From Boseongicola sp. SB0662_bin_57 (lineage in GTDB: Bacteria > Pseudomonadota > Alphaproteobacteria > Rhodobacterales > Rhodobacteraceae): a stretch of DNA of 9,933 nucleotides. Below are positions 1-7,172 of this stretch, piece after piece; positions within the stretch are counted from its first letter, which is position 1, and every line of letters begins with the position of its first letter. Below the pieces are notes generated by a model. That model had not been told where the DNA came from and did not search any database. It saw only the letters and a program-made list of their open reading frames with translations. The translations under genes and the position numbers were made by a program. The DNA lies in contig VXPN01000338.1 of the NCBI GenBank assembly GCA_009839535.1, positions 1-9,933 of the forward strand, written 5' to 3'.

Positions 1-2
1 CC

Positions 3-1019
3 GAAGTCTATCGCTTCGGCAATGCAATCGTCGATGACTGGGAAGGCAAGGTGAACGCCTGGCCACTTGACGAAGGACTGATCGACTATGTGGATGCCTC
101 CTACGGCGGGGCGACGGACGAAAACGAGGCAGCCGCCCTGAACGTCGTCGCAAACGCGAGCTTCATGCTTTCCGGCGAGACCGTCGATGCCTCGATGATC
201 ACGCCTGCCTTGCTTGAAGGGACGCTGCAAGAGGCGGACGGCGTCGAGGCCAATGTCGCAACCGGCTATCATGCGATCGAGTTCCTGCTCTGGGGCCAGG
301 ACCTCAACGGGCACGGGCCCGGGGCGGGCAACCGGCCGTGGACCGACTACGCCATGGGAAGCGCCTGCACCGGCGGGAACTGCGACCGGCGCGGCGAGTA
401 TCTCAAGGCGGCGACCGACCTGCTGGTCTCGGACCTTGAATGGATGGCCGCGCAATGGTCCGATGGCGGTGAGGCAAGAAGCACGCTGTTGGCGGATGAG
501 GATGCAGGCATCGCCGCCATCCTGACCGGCATGGGATCGCTCTCCTACGGCGAACAGGCCGGTGAGCGAATGCGGCTTGGCCTCCTCCTGAACGATCCGG
601 AAGAGGAGCACGACTGCTTCTCCGACAACACGCACAACAGCCACTATTATGACGGCTTGGGCGTCCAGAACGTGTACCACGGCGAGTACGTGCGTATCGA
701 CGGCACCGTGGTCTCGGGCCCGTCGCTTGCCGACCTTGTCGCCGAAGCCGACGCCGACCTGGATGCCGAGATGAAGGGCAAGCTCGCATCGACAATGATG
801 GCTCTGGGTCGAATCAAGACCGCAGCCGAAGCCGGGTTCAGCTATGACATGATGCTCGAACGCGGGAACGAGGCGGGCGAGGCGCTCGTGATGGGCGGCG
901 TGAGCGGCCTGATCGACCAGACCCGCAGCATCGAACGCGTCGTTGCGGCCCTCGGCGTCGAAGCCATCGAATTCGAGGGATCCGACAGTCTCGACAACCC
1001 CGACGCCGTCTTCCAGTGA
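3..1019 (+). CDS. Imelysin-family (peptidase M75-like) protein, 5'-truncated by window edge
   Basis: The open frame already runs at position 3, so the start codon and any signal peptide lie outside the window; 338 residues are visible. The GxHxxE signature of the imelysin (Peptidase_M75) fold is present as GYHAIEFLLWGQD, encoded near 264-300. A second family-typical stretch, CFSDNTHNSHYYDG, is encoded near 616-657, and the visible N-terminal part (YRFGNAIVDDWEGKVNAWP) also fits the family. Imelysins are periplasmic or outer-membrane-associated proteins linked to iron uptake; proteolytic activity is not established for most members, and an iron or heme-binding role is the usual proposal. The gene ends in TGA, 19 bases before bfd, and heads the visible part of the iron operon. 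It differs clearly from the second imelysin downstream, so the pair is not a recent duplication. The family call is firm; the molecular function is inferred. Confidence 0.93.
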   Translation, partial: EVYRFGNAIVDDWEGKVNAWPLDEGLIDYVDASYGGATDENEAAALNVVANASFMLSGETVDASMITPALLEGTLQEADGVEANVATGYHAIEFLLWGQDLNGHGPGAGNRPWTDYAMGSACTGGNCDRRGEYLKAATDLLVSDLEWMAAQWSDGGEARSTLLADEDAGIAAILTGMGSLSYGEQAGERMRLGLLLNDPEEEHDCFSDNTHNSHYYDGLGVQNVYHGEYVRIDGTVVSGPSLADLVAEADADLDAEMKGKLASTMMALGRIKTAAEAGFSYDMMLERGNEAGEALVMGGVSGLIDQTRSIERVVAALGVEAIEFEGSDSLDNPDAVFQ

Positions 1020-1038
1020 GCAACCAGGGTCCGCTGCG

Positions 1039-1335
1039 ATGATTGTCTGCCATTGCCGGAACATCAGCGATCACGACATCCATGCCGCCATCGACTGGAT
1101 GCGGGCGGCGGACCCTGAAACCCTGGCCACCCCGGGAAAGGTGCGTCGCGCCTTGGGCAAACCCGCTGACTGCGGCGGTTGCACGACCTTGTTTCTCGGA
1201 ACCATGCGCAACGGTCCCAACCCGGAAATGCCCATGCACATCCGCGATCTTCGCGAAGCCACACAGGAAACCGGAACATGCAAGGCGACAGCAAGGTCAT
1301 CGAATGCCTCAACCGTGCGCTCCGCAGCGAGTTGA
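1039..1335 (+). CDS. bfd: Bacterioferritin-associated ferredoxin (Bfd-like, [2Fe-2S])
   Basis: This is a 98-residue protein beginning MIVCHC. The four cysteine ligands of the Bfd-type [2Fe-2S] fold are visible as C4-x-C6 near the N-terminus and C45-x2-C48 (DCGGC) further on. Bfd docks on bacterioferritin and passes electrons to its heme, reducing stored ferric iron so that it can leave the cage; it acts in the cytoplasm. Its position directly before bfr supports that pairing. The ATG at 1039 is chosen because the CHC motif must lie at the extreme N-terminus; an AGGGT stretch a few bases upstream can serve as ribosome site. The last 19 codons overlap the start of bfr by 58 bases in another frame. 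This tail (after about residue 79) is low in recognisable motif and may be a drifted extension. The family call is strong. Confidence 0.9.
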   Translation: MIVCHCRNISDHDIHAAIDWMRAADPETLATPGKVRRALGKPADCGGCTTLFLGTMRNGPNPEMPMHIRDLREATQETGTCKATARSSNASTVRSAAS

Positions 1336-1763
1336 CAGCGATCAGCCAGTACTGACTGCACCACAAGCTGCAGGAAGACTGGGGCCTGGGCCACATGGCC
1401 AGAAAGAGCCGCGAGGAGAGCATCGAGGAGATGAACCACGCGGACAAGATCATGGGTCGGATCATCACGCTCAGCGGCCACCCGAACCTGCAGAAGCTCG
1501 ATCCCCTTCGGATCGGCCAGAACCCTCGGGAGACGCTGGAATGCGACCTCGCCGCAGAAGTGGAGGCACAAGCCTTGTACAAGGAGGCGCGCGAGCACTG
1601 CCGCGAGGTCGGGGACTACGTGTCGATGGCGATCTTCGAGGAGCTTCTCTCCGACGAGGAAGGCCACATCGATTTCCTGGAGACGCAGCTCGAACTGCAT
1701 GATCGCGTCGGTGCGGAGAACTATGCCAAGCTCAATGCCTCGAAGATGGATGAAGCCGAGTAA
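1278..1763 (+). pseudogene. bfr: Bacterioferritin, reading frame interrupted by TGA at codon 26
   Basis: The frame from ATG 1278 (AGGAAA ribosome site at 1264-1269) to TAA 1761-1763 spans 161 codons, full length for bacterioferritin. Codon 26, at 1353-1355, is TGA and follows ISQY; many alphaproteobacterial homologues have Trp there, so TGG to TGA is the likely change. Every ferroxidase ligand is in register with E. coli Bfr numbering: E18, E51, H54, E94, E127 and H130. The axial heme ligand M52 is also present. Bfr is a 24-subunit cytoplasmic iron-storage cage that oxidises Fe(II) and stores it as mineral. With ordinary termination only 25 residues are made; a restart at ATG 1395 would lack E18. 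Genes on both sides end in TGA and use TGG for Trp, so a genome-wide change of code is unlikely. It may be a recent nonsense mutation, a sequence error or read-through; I label it a pseudogene conservatively. Confidence 0.85.
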
Positions 1764-3264
1764 GCTCTGCCTCGGCGCTGTCATGGCCGGATCGGCCGCC
1801 ATGGCGGGCCCGCTCGACGAACCGCACCTGAACGTCGTTCCCAGGACCGCTGACGAGGCGTCCCGGATTGCGGCGGTCACGGCCTTGGCCGAGTCATTTG
1901 ACGGCCCGCAGAAATTCGAGAACAGGCCGGCCGGAGCCGCGACCGTGCGGGTGACCCCGGGCACGAACGCCTTTTCGCAGCCTTCCGGGAACATCACCTT
2001 CGAGGACGAGCTGAACTTCAGGGTCGGCGACGGGCTGTTCCGCAAGCTATGGGTTTCGTCGCCGTCGTCAACACGTGCATCCGACGGTCTCGGACCGCTC
2101 TTCAACGCTCGTTCCTGTTAATGGTGCCATGTCAAGGACGGACGCGGACATCCGCCAAGCGGTCCGGACGACAACGCGATCTCCATGTTCCTGCGAGTCT
2201 CGATCCCCGGAACGCAGGACGACGGCATCGACGAGATCGAGGGCTATCTGGCAACCTTGCCCGAACCTTCCTACGGCACGCAGCTGCAGGACTTCAGCGT
2301 CGCGGGGCATCCTGCCGAATACAGCCTGCGGGTCGAGTACGAGGAGATCGAGGTTCCGCTTGCAGGCGGCGAAATTGCGCACCTGAGGAAACCAACCTAC
2401 ACGGTCGCCAATCTGGGCTATGGTCCGCTGCATCCAGAGGCAATGCTGAGCCCCCGGGTCGCACCGCAGATGATCGGCCTTGGTCTCCTCGAAGCAATCC
2501 CTGCAGCCGACATCCTGGCACTGGCAGATCCGGGTGACGCGGACGGCGATGGCGTTTCCGGCCGTGCCAATGTCGTCTGGTCGGTGGAGTTCGATCAACC
2601 CATGCTGGGCCGGTTTGGCCACAAGGCCGGAACGCCGACCGTGCGCCAGCAGGCCGCTGCCGCCTTTTCCGGCGACATCGGGATTTCCAGCCCCCTGTTC
2701 CCTGCACCTTGGGGCGAATGCACCATAGCCCAGTCGGACTGCCGGGCCGCACCACATGGCAATGCGGACGATCGCGGCTTCGAGATCGACGCCGAAGGAC
2801 TGGATCTCGTGACCTTCTACAGCCGCAACCTGGGCGTTCCCGCGCGACGCGATGCAAACGACCCGACCGTGCTGCGTGGCAAGGAGATCTTTCACGCCAC
2901 TGGATGCACGTCCTGCCACCGCCCCGCCTTCGTGACACATCGGCTGGCCGATCAACCCGAGCAGAGCTTCCAGCTGATCTGGCCGTACACGGACATGCTC
3001 CTGCACGACATGGGGCCTGGCCTGGCAGACAATCGCCCCGAAGCTCGGGCAACCGGCACGGAATGGCGCACCTCCCCGCTCTGGGGCATCGGCCTGACCG
3101 AACACGTCTCCGGCCACACGCATTTCCTTCATGACGGGCGGGCCCGCTCCTTGCTGGAAGCCATTCTATGGCACGGCGGCGAAGCGCAGCCACATCGCGA
3201 TGCAGTGGCGGGCATGACCCAGGAAGACCGCGAAGCGCTCATCAAGTTCCTGGAGAGTCTTTGA
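1750..3264 (+). pseudogene. Di-heme oxidoreductase (DHOR/DUF1111 family), TAA inside first CXXCH
   Basis: The frame from ATG 1750 to TGA 3264 has 504 codons before the terminal stop, the usual size for the DHOR family of periplasmic two-heme proteins related to cytochrome peroxidases. The start gives a Sec-type signal (MKPSKLCLGAVMAGSAAMA) and overlaps bfr by 14 bases, suggesting translational coupling. Two heme-attachment sites are visible. The second is CTSCH at codons 386-390. The first, after DGLGPLFNARS, reads Cys-stop-Trp-Cys-His: TGT TAA TGG TGC CAT at 2116-2130, where homologues commonly have Gln (CQxCH). CAA to TAA would explain it. No frame shift occurs, and the downstream 359 residues, including HDGRARSLLEAILWHGGEA near the end, are well conserved. 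Normal termination would give 123 residues without heme. It is a recent nonsense allele, a sequence error or, less likely, read-through. The ferric or cuprous substrate of this family is unsettled. Confidence 0.85.
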
Positions 3265-3265
3265 C

Positions 3266-4264
3266 ATGCGCATCTGGACTTCCGCGATCGTGATTCTGGC
3301 ATCCGCTCCCGCGTTCGCTGCCGCTCCGGACCTGAAGGCCATCGTCGACACGCATGTGCTGCCAGGCTACCGGACGCTTGCCGAGGAGGCAGACGGCCTT
3401 GCATCTGCGGCCTCTTCCGATTGCCGGCCGGACAATCCCGCTCTTCGGGCGGCATACCACCAAGCCTTCGATGCCTGGATCGGAGTCAGCCATCTTCGCT
3501 TCGGTCCATCCGAGCGCGGCAACAGGGCGTTTGCCCTGGCCTTTTGGCCCGACCCGCGCGGGTCGACTCCGAAGACACTTGCGGCGCTGGTTCGAGACGA
3601 GGATCCGATCATTGCCTCTCCGGAGAGCTTCGCGACCGTCTCGGTCGCGGCACGAGGTTTCCACGCCCTGGAGTTCCTTCTCTTCGAAGCGCGTTACGTC
3701 CGCATGGAAGGCCAGACCGCAGACTATCGTTGCGCATTGATACGAGCCGTGAGCCGGGACATCTCAATCAATGCCGCTGCGATCCTGGACGAATGGGAGA
3801 ACGGATACGCCGACCTGATCGGAAATCCGGGCAACGACTCGTACCGATCTTCGCGAGAAGCTGCACGCCAGTTCTTCACGGCGCTTTCCACAGGCCTCGA
3901 GTTCACATCTGGCACCCGTCTCGGCAGGCCAATGGGCACGTTTGACAGGCCGCGCCCCAAACGGGCCGAAGCTCGGCGGTCCGGCCGTTCGCTGCGGCAC
4001 GTCATATTGTCGCTCGAGGCCACGCAGGATCTCGCCATGCTTCTTTCCGGAGAAGACGCAGGTCTCAAGAGTGCCTTCGAGACGGCAATCAGTCGCGCGA
4101 CGGAACTGGACGATCCGGTCTTCGCCGGAGTTTCCGACCCCCAGGGCCGCCTTCGTGTCGAGGTCCTGCAGCAGGGCGTCGATGACATCCGTCGGCTTCT
4201 TGCGGAAGGTCTCGGCCCCAGCCTCGGCATTGCGGCAGGATTCAACGCATTGGATGGCGACTGA
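3266..4264 (+). CDS. Second imelysin-family (peptidase M75-like) protein
   Basis: This is a 332-residue protein with a Sec-type signal peptide: a basic start (MRIW), a hydrophobic core and an AFA-AAP-like cleavage region near residue 20. The imelysin GxHxxE signature appears as GFHALEFLLF with G131, H133 and E136. The start lies one base after the DHOR stop, with GGAGAG at 3252-3257 as ribosome site, and the gene overlaps the next one by ATGA, so co-translation with its neighbours is likely. In related clusters a DHOR gene is often bracketed by two imelysin-like genes as here, which implies a shared envelope complex or pathway for iron; that role is inferred. It is intact, with no internal stop. 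The two imelysins share the motif but little else, which suggests distinct roles rather than redundancy. Confidence 0.9.
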   Translation: MRIWTSAIVILASAPAFAAAPDLKAIVDTHVLPGYRTLAEEADGLASAASSDCRPDNPALRAAYHQAFDAWIGVSHLRFGPSERGNRAFALAFWPDPRGSTPKTLAALVRDEDPIIASPESFATVSVAARGFHALEFLLFEARYVRMEGQTADYRCALIRAVSRDISINAAAILDEWENGYADLIGNPGNDSYRSSREAARQFFTALSTGLEFTSGTRLGRPMGTFDRPRPKRAEARRSGRSLRHVILSLEATQDLAMLLSGEDAGLKSAFETAISRATELDDPVFAGVSDPQGRLRVEVLQQGVDDIRRLLAEGLGPSLGIAAGFNALDGD

Positions 4265-5364
4265 TGACCGACCGACGTTCGTTCATTGCAGGCATGCTTG
4301 CCGCGGGAGCCTGCCCCAAGCCGACATGGGCGGAGGTCGGGAGCCCGGCATTCCTGTCGGCGGGAGTGACGCAGAACGGCACTCATGTGCTTTGCGGCCT
4401 GACCGCCCGGGGAAAGATCTCGTTCGAACTTCCCCTGCCTGCCCGCGGCCACGCGGCGGCGGCACATCCGATGCTCGCCGAAGCCGTCGCCTTTGCCCGG
4501 CGACCGGGAACCTTCGCCGTCGTCATTGATTGCGTATCCGGCCGGGAAAAAGCCCGCTTGCACGCACCTGCCGGCCGCCACTTCTATGGCCACGGCACGT
4601 ATTCCGCTGACGGCGATCTCCTGTTCACGACCGAGAATGACTTCGGGGCGGCTCGCGGCGTGATCGGCGTTTGGGATCCAAGGGACGGCTATGCACGACT
4701 GGACGAGCTTCCTTCCGGAGGGACAGGCCCGCATGACATCAAGCTGATGCCTGACGGGAAGACGCTTGTCGTTGCAAATGGCGGCATTGAAACCCACCCG
4801 GAGACCGGTCGACTCAAGCTCAACATTCCGACCATGCGTCCGAACCTGAGCTATCTGAGCTTTGACGGGCGCGTTGAAGAGAAGATCGAGCTGGACCGCT
4901 CCCTTCGCAGAAACTCCATCCGCCATCTTGCCACGACCAGCGACGGCACGGTGGCGTTCGCAATGCAGTGGCAGGGTGATCGGGCAAGGCATCCGCCATT
5001 GATCGGGATTCATCAGGCAGGCTCCCCCGCCATGCTGCTTGAAACGACAGGACGGCACGCCGAGAAAATGAAGGGATACGTGGGCAGTGTCGCGGCCTCG
5101 CAGGCATTGGGCCGCATCGCCGCGACTTCGCCGCGAGGCAACCTCGTGCAGGTGGTTGATATCCGAACCCAAGCGATCGTGGCCCAATCCGAGATCGAAG
5201 ATGTCTGTGGGGTCGCAGCCTTGGATGCGGGCTTTTTCCTGACCAGCGGCCACGGTCAGATTGCGATGCAGATGGGCGCAGGGCACGAGCTGCTGCGGGG
5301 CACGGCATTGCGCTGGGACAATCATCTCGTGGCGGTCTCGATGAATGCGCCAGACCGCAGCTGA
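4264..5364 (+). CDS. DUF1513 family iron-locus protein, beta-propeller-like, probably Tat-exported
   Basis: This is a 366-residue protein whose ATG overlaps the stop of the preceding imelysin by one base (TGATG). The N-terminus TDRRSFIAGMLAAGA has a twin-arginine pair followed by a short hydrophobic segment, typical of Tat export, with a possible cleavage after TWA near residue 22. Conserved stretches characteristic of DUF1513 include FYGHGTYSADG, FTTENDFGAARGVIGVWD and GTGPHDIKLMPDGKTLVVANGG. Repeated blade-like segments of this kind indicate a beta-propeller fold. The biochemical function is unknown; its constant company with imelysin and DHOR genes points to the same periplasmic iron process. 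It is the last gene of the operon. I see no convincing U-tailed terminator in the 116 bases between it and the converging prpF-like remnant. Confidence 0.88.
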   Translation: MTDRRSFIAGMLAAGACPKPTWAEVGSPAFLSAGVTQNGTHVLCGLTARGKISFELPLPARGHAAAAHPMLAEAVAFARRPGTFAVVIDCVSGREKARLHAPAGRHFYGHGTYSADGDLLFTTENDFGAARGVIGVWDPRDGYARLDELPSGGTGPHDIKLMPDGKTLVVANGGIETHPETGRLKLNIPTMRPNLSYLSFDGRVEEKIELDRSLRRNSIRHLATTSDGTVAFAMQWQGDRARHPPLIGIHQAGSPAMLLETTGRHAEKMKGYVGSVAASQALGRIAATSPRGNLVQVVDIRTQAIVAQSEIEDVCGVAALDAGFFLTSGHGQIAMQMGAGHELLRGTALRWDNHLVAVSMNAPDRS

Positions 5365-5480
5365 CTCCCGATCGGCGACGCCAGCCTTCACCCATGGCGG
5401 CATGCATGGTCTCAAGGAAGCTGCCGCTGCGGAAATCCGGATCCAGGACCGGGAGAGGTGCGTGACGGCAAGGCCGGCCG

Positions 5481-6317
5481 CTACGACGTGCGACCGCGCC
5501 AGACTTCCGTTGGCACGAAGACCTGCCCTTCTGCCAGCTTGCGCGCCGTGCGAACAAGTCCGGCCCAGTTCAACTCGAATCGATCACCATCCCGCGAATA
5601 GTCGATCACGACGTTGAGGTGGCCCATCGGGTGCTCGAGAGCGAGGTGCGCCGGAGCGGAGGGCAACGCCTTGAGGAGCCCCTCTCCCACGGTGCCGGGG
5701 CATAACAGGCAGGCGGCCATGCATTGCGACCCGGTCACGGCAAGGCTCGGATGCGTGTTCCAAGGCATGAAATAGCGGGTTGCTGCGGACCCTCCCGACC
5801 TGGCGGAAGCCAACAGGCCGAATTTGGGCGTAACCGACTTCGAGGCATCTCCCATTCCCATCCTCATTGCGGCCGCAAGCCGGATCGCTTCCATGCGTTC
5901 GAAGAACCCGCGGTTCCTGTCCAGCTCCGCCGCGCCTTCATGACCGCTCAGGCCGAACGCCTCGGCGCGGGCGATGACCATGGGCATGGCCACGTCCATG
6001 CATGTCACGTCAACGCCATCGATGCAGTCAGTCCGCGAGCCCGTAGGAAACATCGCTCCCGTGGCGCCGCCGACCGTGTCCATGAACTGCAGCTCGACCG
6101 GGGCCGCCGTGCCGGGCACGCCGTCAATTGCCGCATCGCCGTCATACAGGACCGAACCGTTCTTCATGCGCACTTTCGCAAGGACGCGCGCACCCGTGTT
6201 CACTGCCCGGATTTTCACCTCGGCCACGTCTCCGGACGCTGGCACCATGCCCATCTCGATTGCGGCAGGCCCTACGCCGACAAGAATGTTGCCGCAGGTC
6301 GGCCGAAAATCGGGGAA
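5481..6317 (-). pseudogene. PrpF / 4-oxalomesaconate tautomerase-like isomerase, N-terminally truncated
   Basis: The minus-strand frame from 6317 to the TAG at 5481-5483 encodes 278 residues that match the C-terminal three quarters of the PrpF family (isomerases of tricarboxylic acids such as 2-methylaconitate or 4-oxalomesaconate). Visible signatures are PTCGNILVGVGPAAIE at the upstream end, MGMGDASKSVTPKFGL in the middle, and VRTARKLAEGQVFVP at the C-terminus. Family members are about 350-400 residues, so roughly the first 90-100 residues, including the N-terminal RGGTSK-type motif, are absent. Homology runs to about PDFRPTCGN and is then cut by a TAA at 6318-6320, inside the 19-base repeat that begins the accessory island. 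A restart at ATG 6254 would give 257 residues and lose the CGN motif, so it is probably inactive. The gene is unrelated to the iron operon, with which it converges. Confidence 0.85.
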
Positions 6318-6335
6318 TTATATACCCGTATTGAC
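6317..6335 (+). repeat. Left candidate terminal inverted repeat
   Basis: The sequence ATTATATACCCGTATTGAC at this site matches the reverse complement of 9862-9880 (ATTATATACTAGTATTGAC) at 17 of 19 positions, the difference being the central CC versus TA. It is AT-rich in a GC-rich background and sits exactly where the prpF-like reading frame is lost. The TTGAC at its inner edge could serve as an inward -35 element, although a good -10 is not evident before the 6366 ORF. Confidence 0.55.
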
Positions 6336-6365
6336 GCGCCCGCGCCACGCTGATACCGGGAATGG

Positions 6366-6875
6366 ATGGGATGGATTTTCAGCACAATAGCGAAATGTCT
6401 TCCGGCATGTGTGGCTGGTGGGGTCGTGGCCATGATTAGCATTCCCGCCGAACAAGCGTCATCGAACCTTGCGACTTGGTGGGAACTGACAGGATTGCCG
6501 CCAATAGACCACATTCTGACGCCATGGACAGACGCGTTCCTGTATGGTGCCAGCATCATGTTTCTGCTGATGTACTTGGTGTTCGTCTTTCTTCTGCCGA
6601 TGGTCAAAAGGTCTCGCCGACGTAACAACGTATCAAATCTCGATTCAGGGGTTCCTGGCGCAGTTCACGTGACATTGGAGCCTGGGTCCACATACAACGA
6701 CTTTCGGGGTGCGCACGGTGAATTTCACATTCACCTAAATGACGGAACGAAAGTTGTGTCGCCGATCCCGATAGAAGTTCACCATCACGAACGCATCGGC
6801 GTATCAGATTCGTGGGAAGTCGAAGTGCGCAGGGCTGACGACACGATTGAGAAATGCCGCGGCGACGGCACCTAA
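6366..6875 (+). CDS. Hypothetical two-helix membrane protein with soluble C-terminal domain
   Basis: I do not recognise this 169-residue protein. Two hydrophobic segments are visible: residues about 4-26 (ending in VAGGVVAMISI) and about 57-80 (FLYGASIMFLLMYLVFVFLL). A positively charged KRSRRR follows, which suggests that the C-terminal domain is cytoplasmic. Residues 92-169 look beta-rich and polar, with HIHLNDGTKVV and EVHHHERIGVS, and end in charged sequence. Three ATG codons lie close together (6362, 6366, 6371); 6366 is the first in this frame and has only a weak GGGAATGG-like ribosome site. ATG 6429 is an alternative that would shorten the first helix. It is the first gene inside the island, 30 bases from the left repeat, and is probably a passenger gene. 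No operon partner is evident; the next 565 bases hold no convincing gene. Confidence 0.6.
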   Translation: MGWIFSTIAKCLPACVAGGVVAMISIPAEQASSNLATWWELTGLPPIDHILTPWTDAFLYGASIMFLLMYLVFVFLLPMVKRSRRRNNVSNLDSGVPGAVHVTLEPGSTYNDFRGAHGEFHIHLNDGTKVVSPIPIEVHHHERIGVSDSWEVEVRRADDTIEKCRGDGT

Positions 6876-6897
6876 TGTCGCACTGACACTTCAACGC

Positions 6898-6926
6898 TTG
6901 ACTCTTGTGTCCGTTCGCGCCGACCC
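6898..6926 (+). promoter_or_regulatory. Conserved promoter-like block upstream of RNA copy A
   Basis: GCTTGACTCT (6896-6905) is identical to 7131-7140 upstream of copy B, and GCCGA follows at exactly the same 23-base offset in both. Read as a sigma-70 promoter it has -35 TTGACT (6898-6903) and, after a 17-base spacer, hexamer CGACCC (6921-6926), a poor -10. Initiation would then fall close to the first base of the closing helix at 6934. Support comes from conservation rather than from the -10 box. Confidence 0.4.
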
Positions 6927-6933
6927 TTCCAGC

Positions 6934-7078
6934 GTCACCATTCACGAACCCGCTATGCCGGGTCGCCTGCGGAATAAGCCTGTCCCGGCGAAGGGTAGCT
7001 CCCTGATGCCTTGGCGAATACGCAGGGCTTTCTGCTTTCCGTGGATGGTGACAACGGCCCGGCACCCCGTCTGGCCGG
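6934..7078 (+). ncRNA. Tandem structured RNA-like element, copy A
   Basis: A 13-bp outer helix (P1) pairs 6934-6946 (GTCACCATTCACG) with 7040-7052 (CGTGGATGGTGAC), with one G-U pair. Inside are P2 (CCCGC 6949-6953 with GC-A-GGG 7022-7027), P3 (GCCGGG 6957-6962 with CCCGGC 6984-6989) and P4 (AGGG 6992-6995 with CCCT 7001-7004, loop TAGCT). Two related GC-x-AATA-x-GC segments lie within P3 and after P4. A short CCGGC/GCCGG hairpin follows P1 at 7059-7078. The core 6957-7027 aligns without gaps to copy B at 57 of 71 positions. Most differences are in loops or keep pairing; the outer pair of P4 changes from A-T to G-C. No convincing protein frame explains it: the copies differ in total length by a number not divisible by three. 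I do not recognise the family. The strand is inferred from the upstream promoter-like block. Confidence 0.55.
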
Positions 7079-7132
7079 CAACCGGAAGGGAAAGGACATG
7101 CCACGACACATCGACGCACGAGAAGTCTTTGC

Positions 7133-7161
7133 TTGACTCTCGTCGGCCACCAAGCCGAACC
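7133..7161 (+). promoter_or_regulatory. Conserved promoter-like block upstream of RNA copy B
   Basis: TTGACT at 7133-7138 lies within the 10-base block shared with copy A, and after 17 bases the hexamer CGAACC (7156-7161) aligns with CGACCC of copy A. The predicted start is within a few bases of the 5' side of the closing helix at 7173. The -10 match is weak. Confidence 0.4.
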
Positions 7162-7172
7162 TGACCACGCGA

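Noticed and set aside
1071..2105. 344-residue minus-strand open frame
   Set aside because: It is antisense to bfd, bfr and the start of DHOR, all with conserved ligands in frame.
1353..2121. Genome-wide stop-codon reassignment or selenocysteine use to explain the stops in bfr and DHOR
   Set aside because: One stop is TGA and the other TAA. Five neighbouring frames end properly in TGA, TGG encodes Trp throughout, neither site is a Cys or Sec position, and no SECIS-like hairpin was evident after the TGA.
3724..5415. 563-residue minus-strand open frame, the longest in the window
   Set aside because: It lies opposite the second imelysin and DUF1513, both with family motifs and signal peptides; its composition is that of a GC-rich shadow frame.
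7001..7023. Hammerhead ribozyme (CTGATG then CGAA in copy A)
   Set aside because: Copy B has CCGACG and CCAA at the same places, which destroys the invariant CUGANGA and GAA core, and the base after CTGATG is C, not A.
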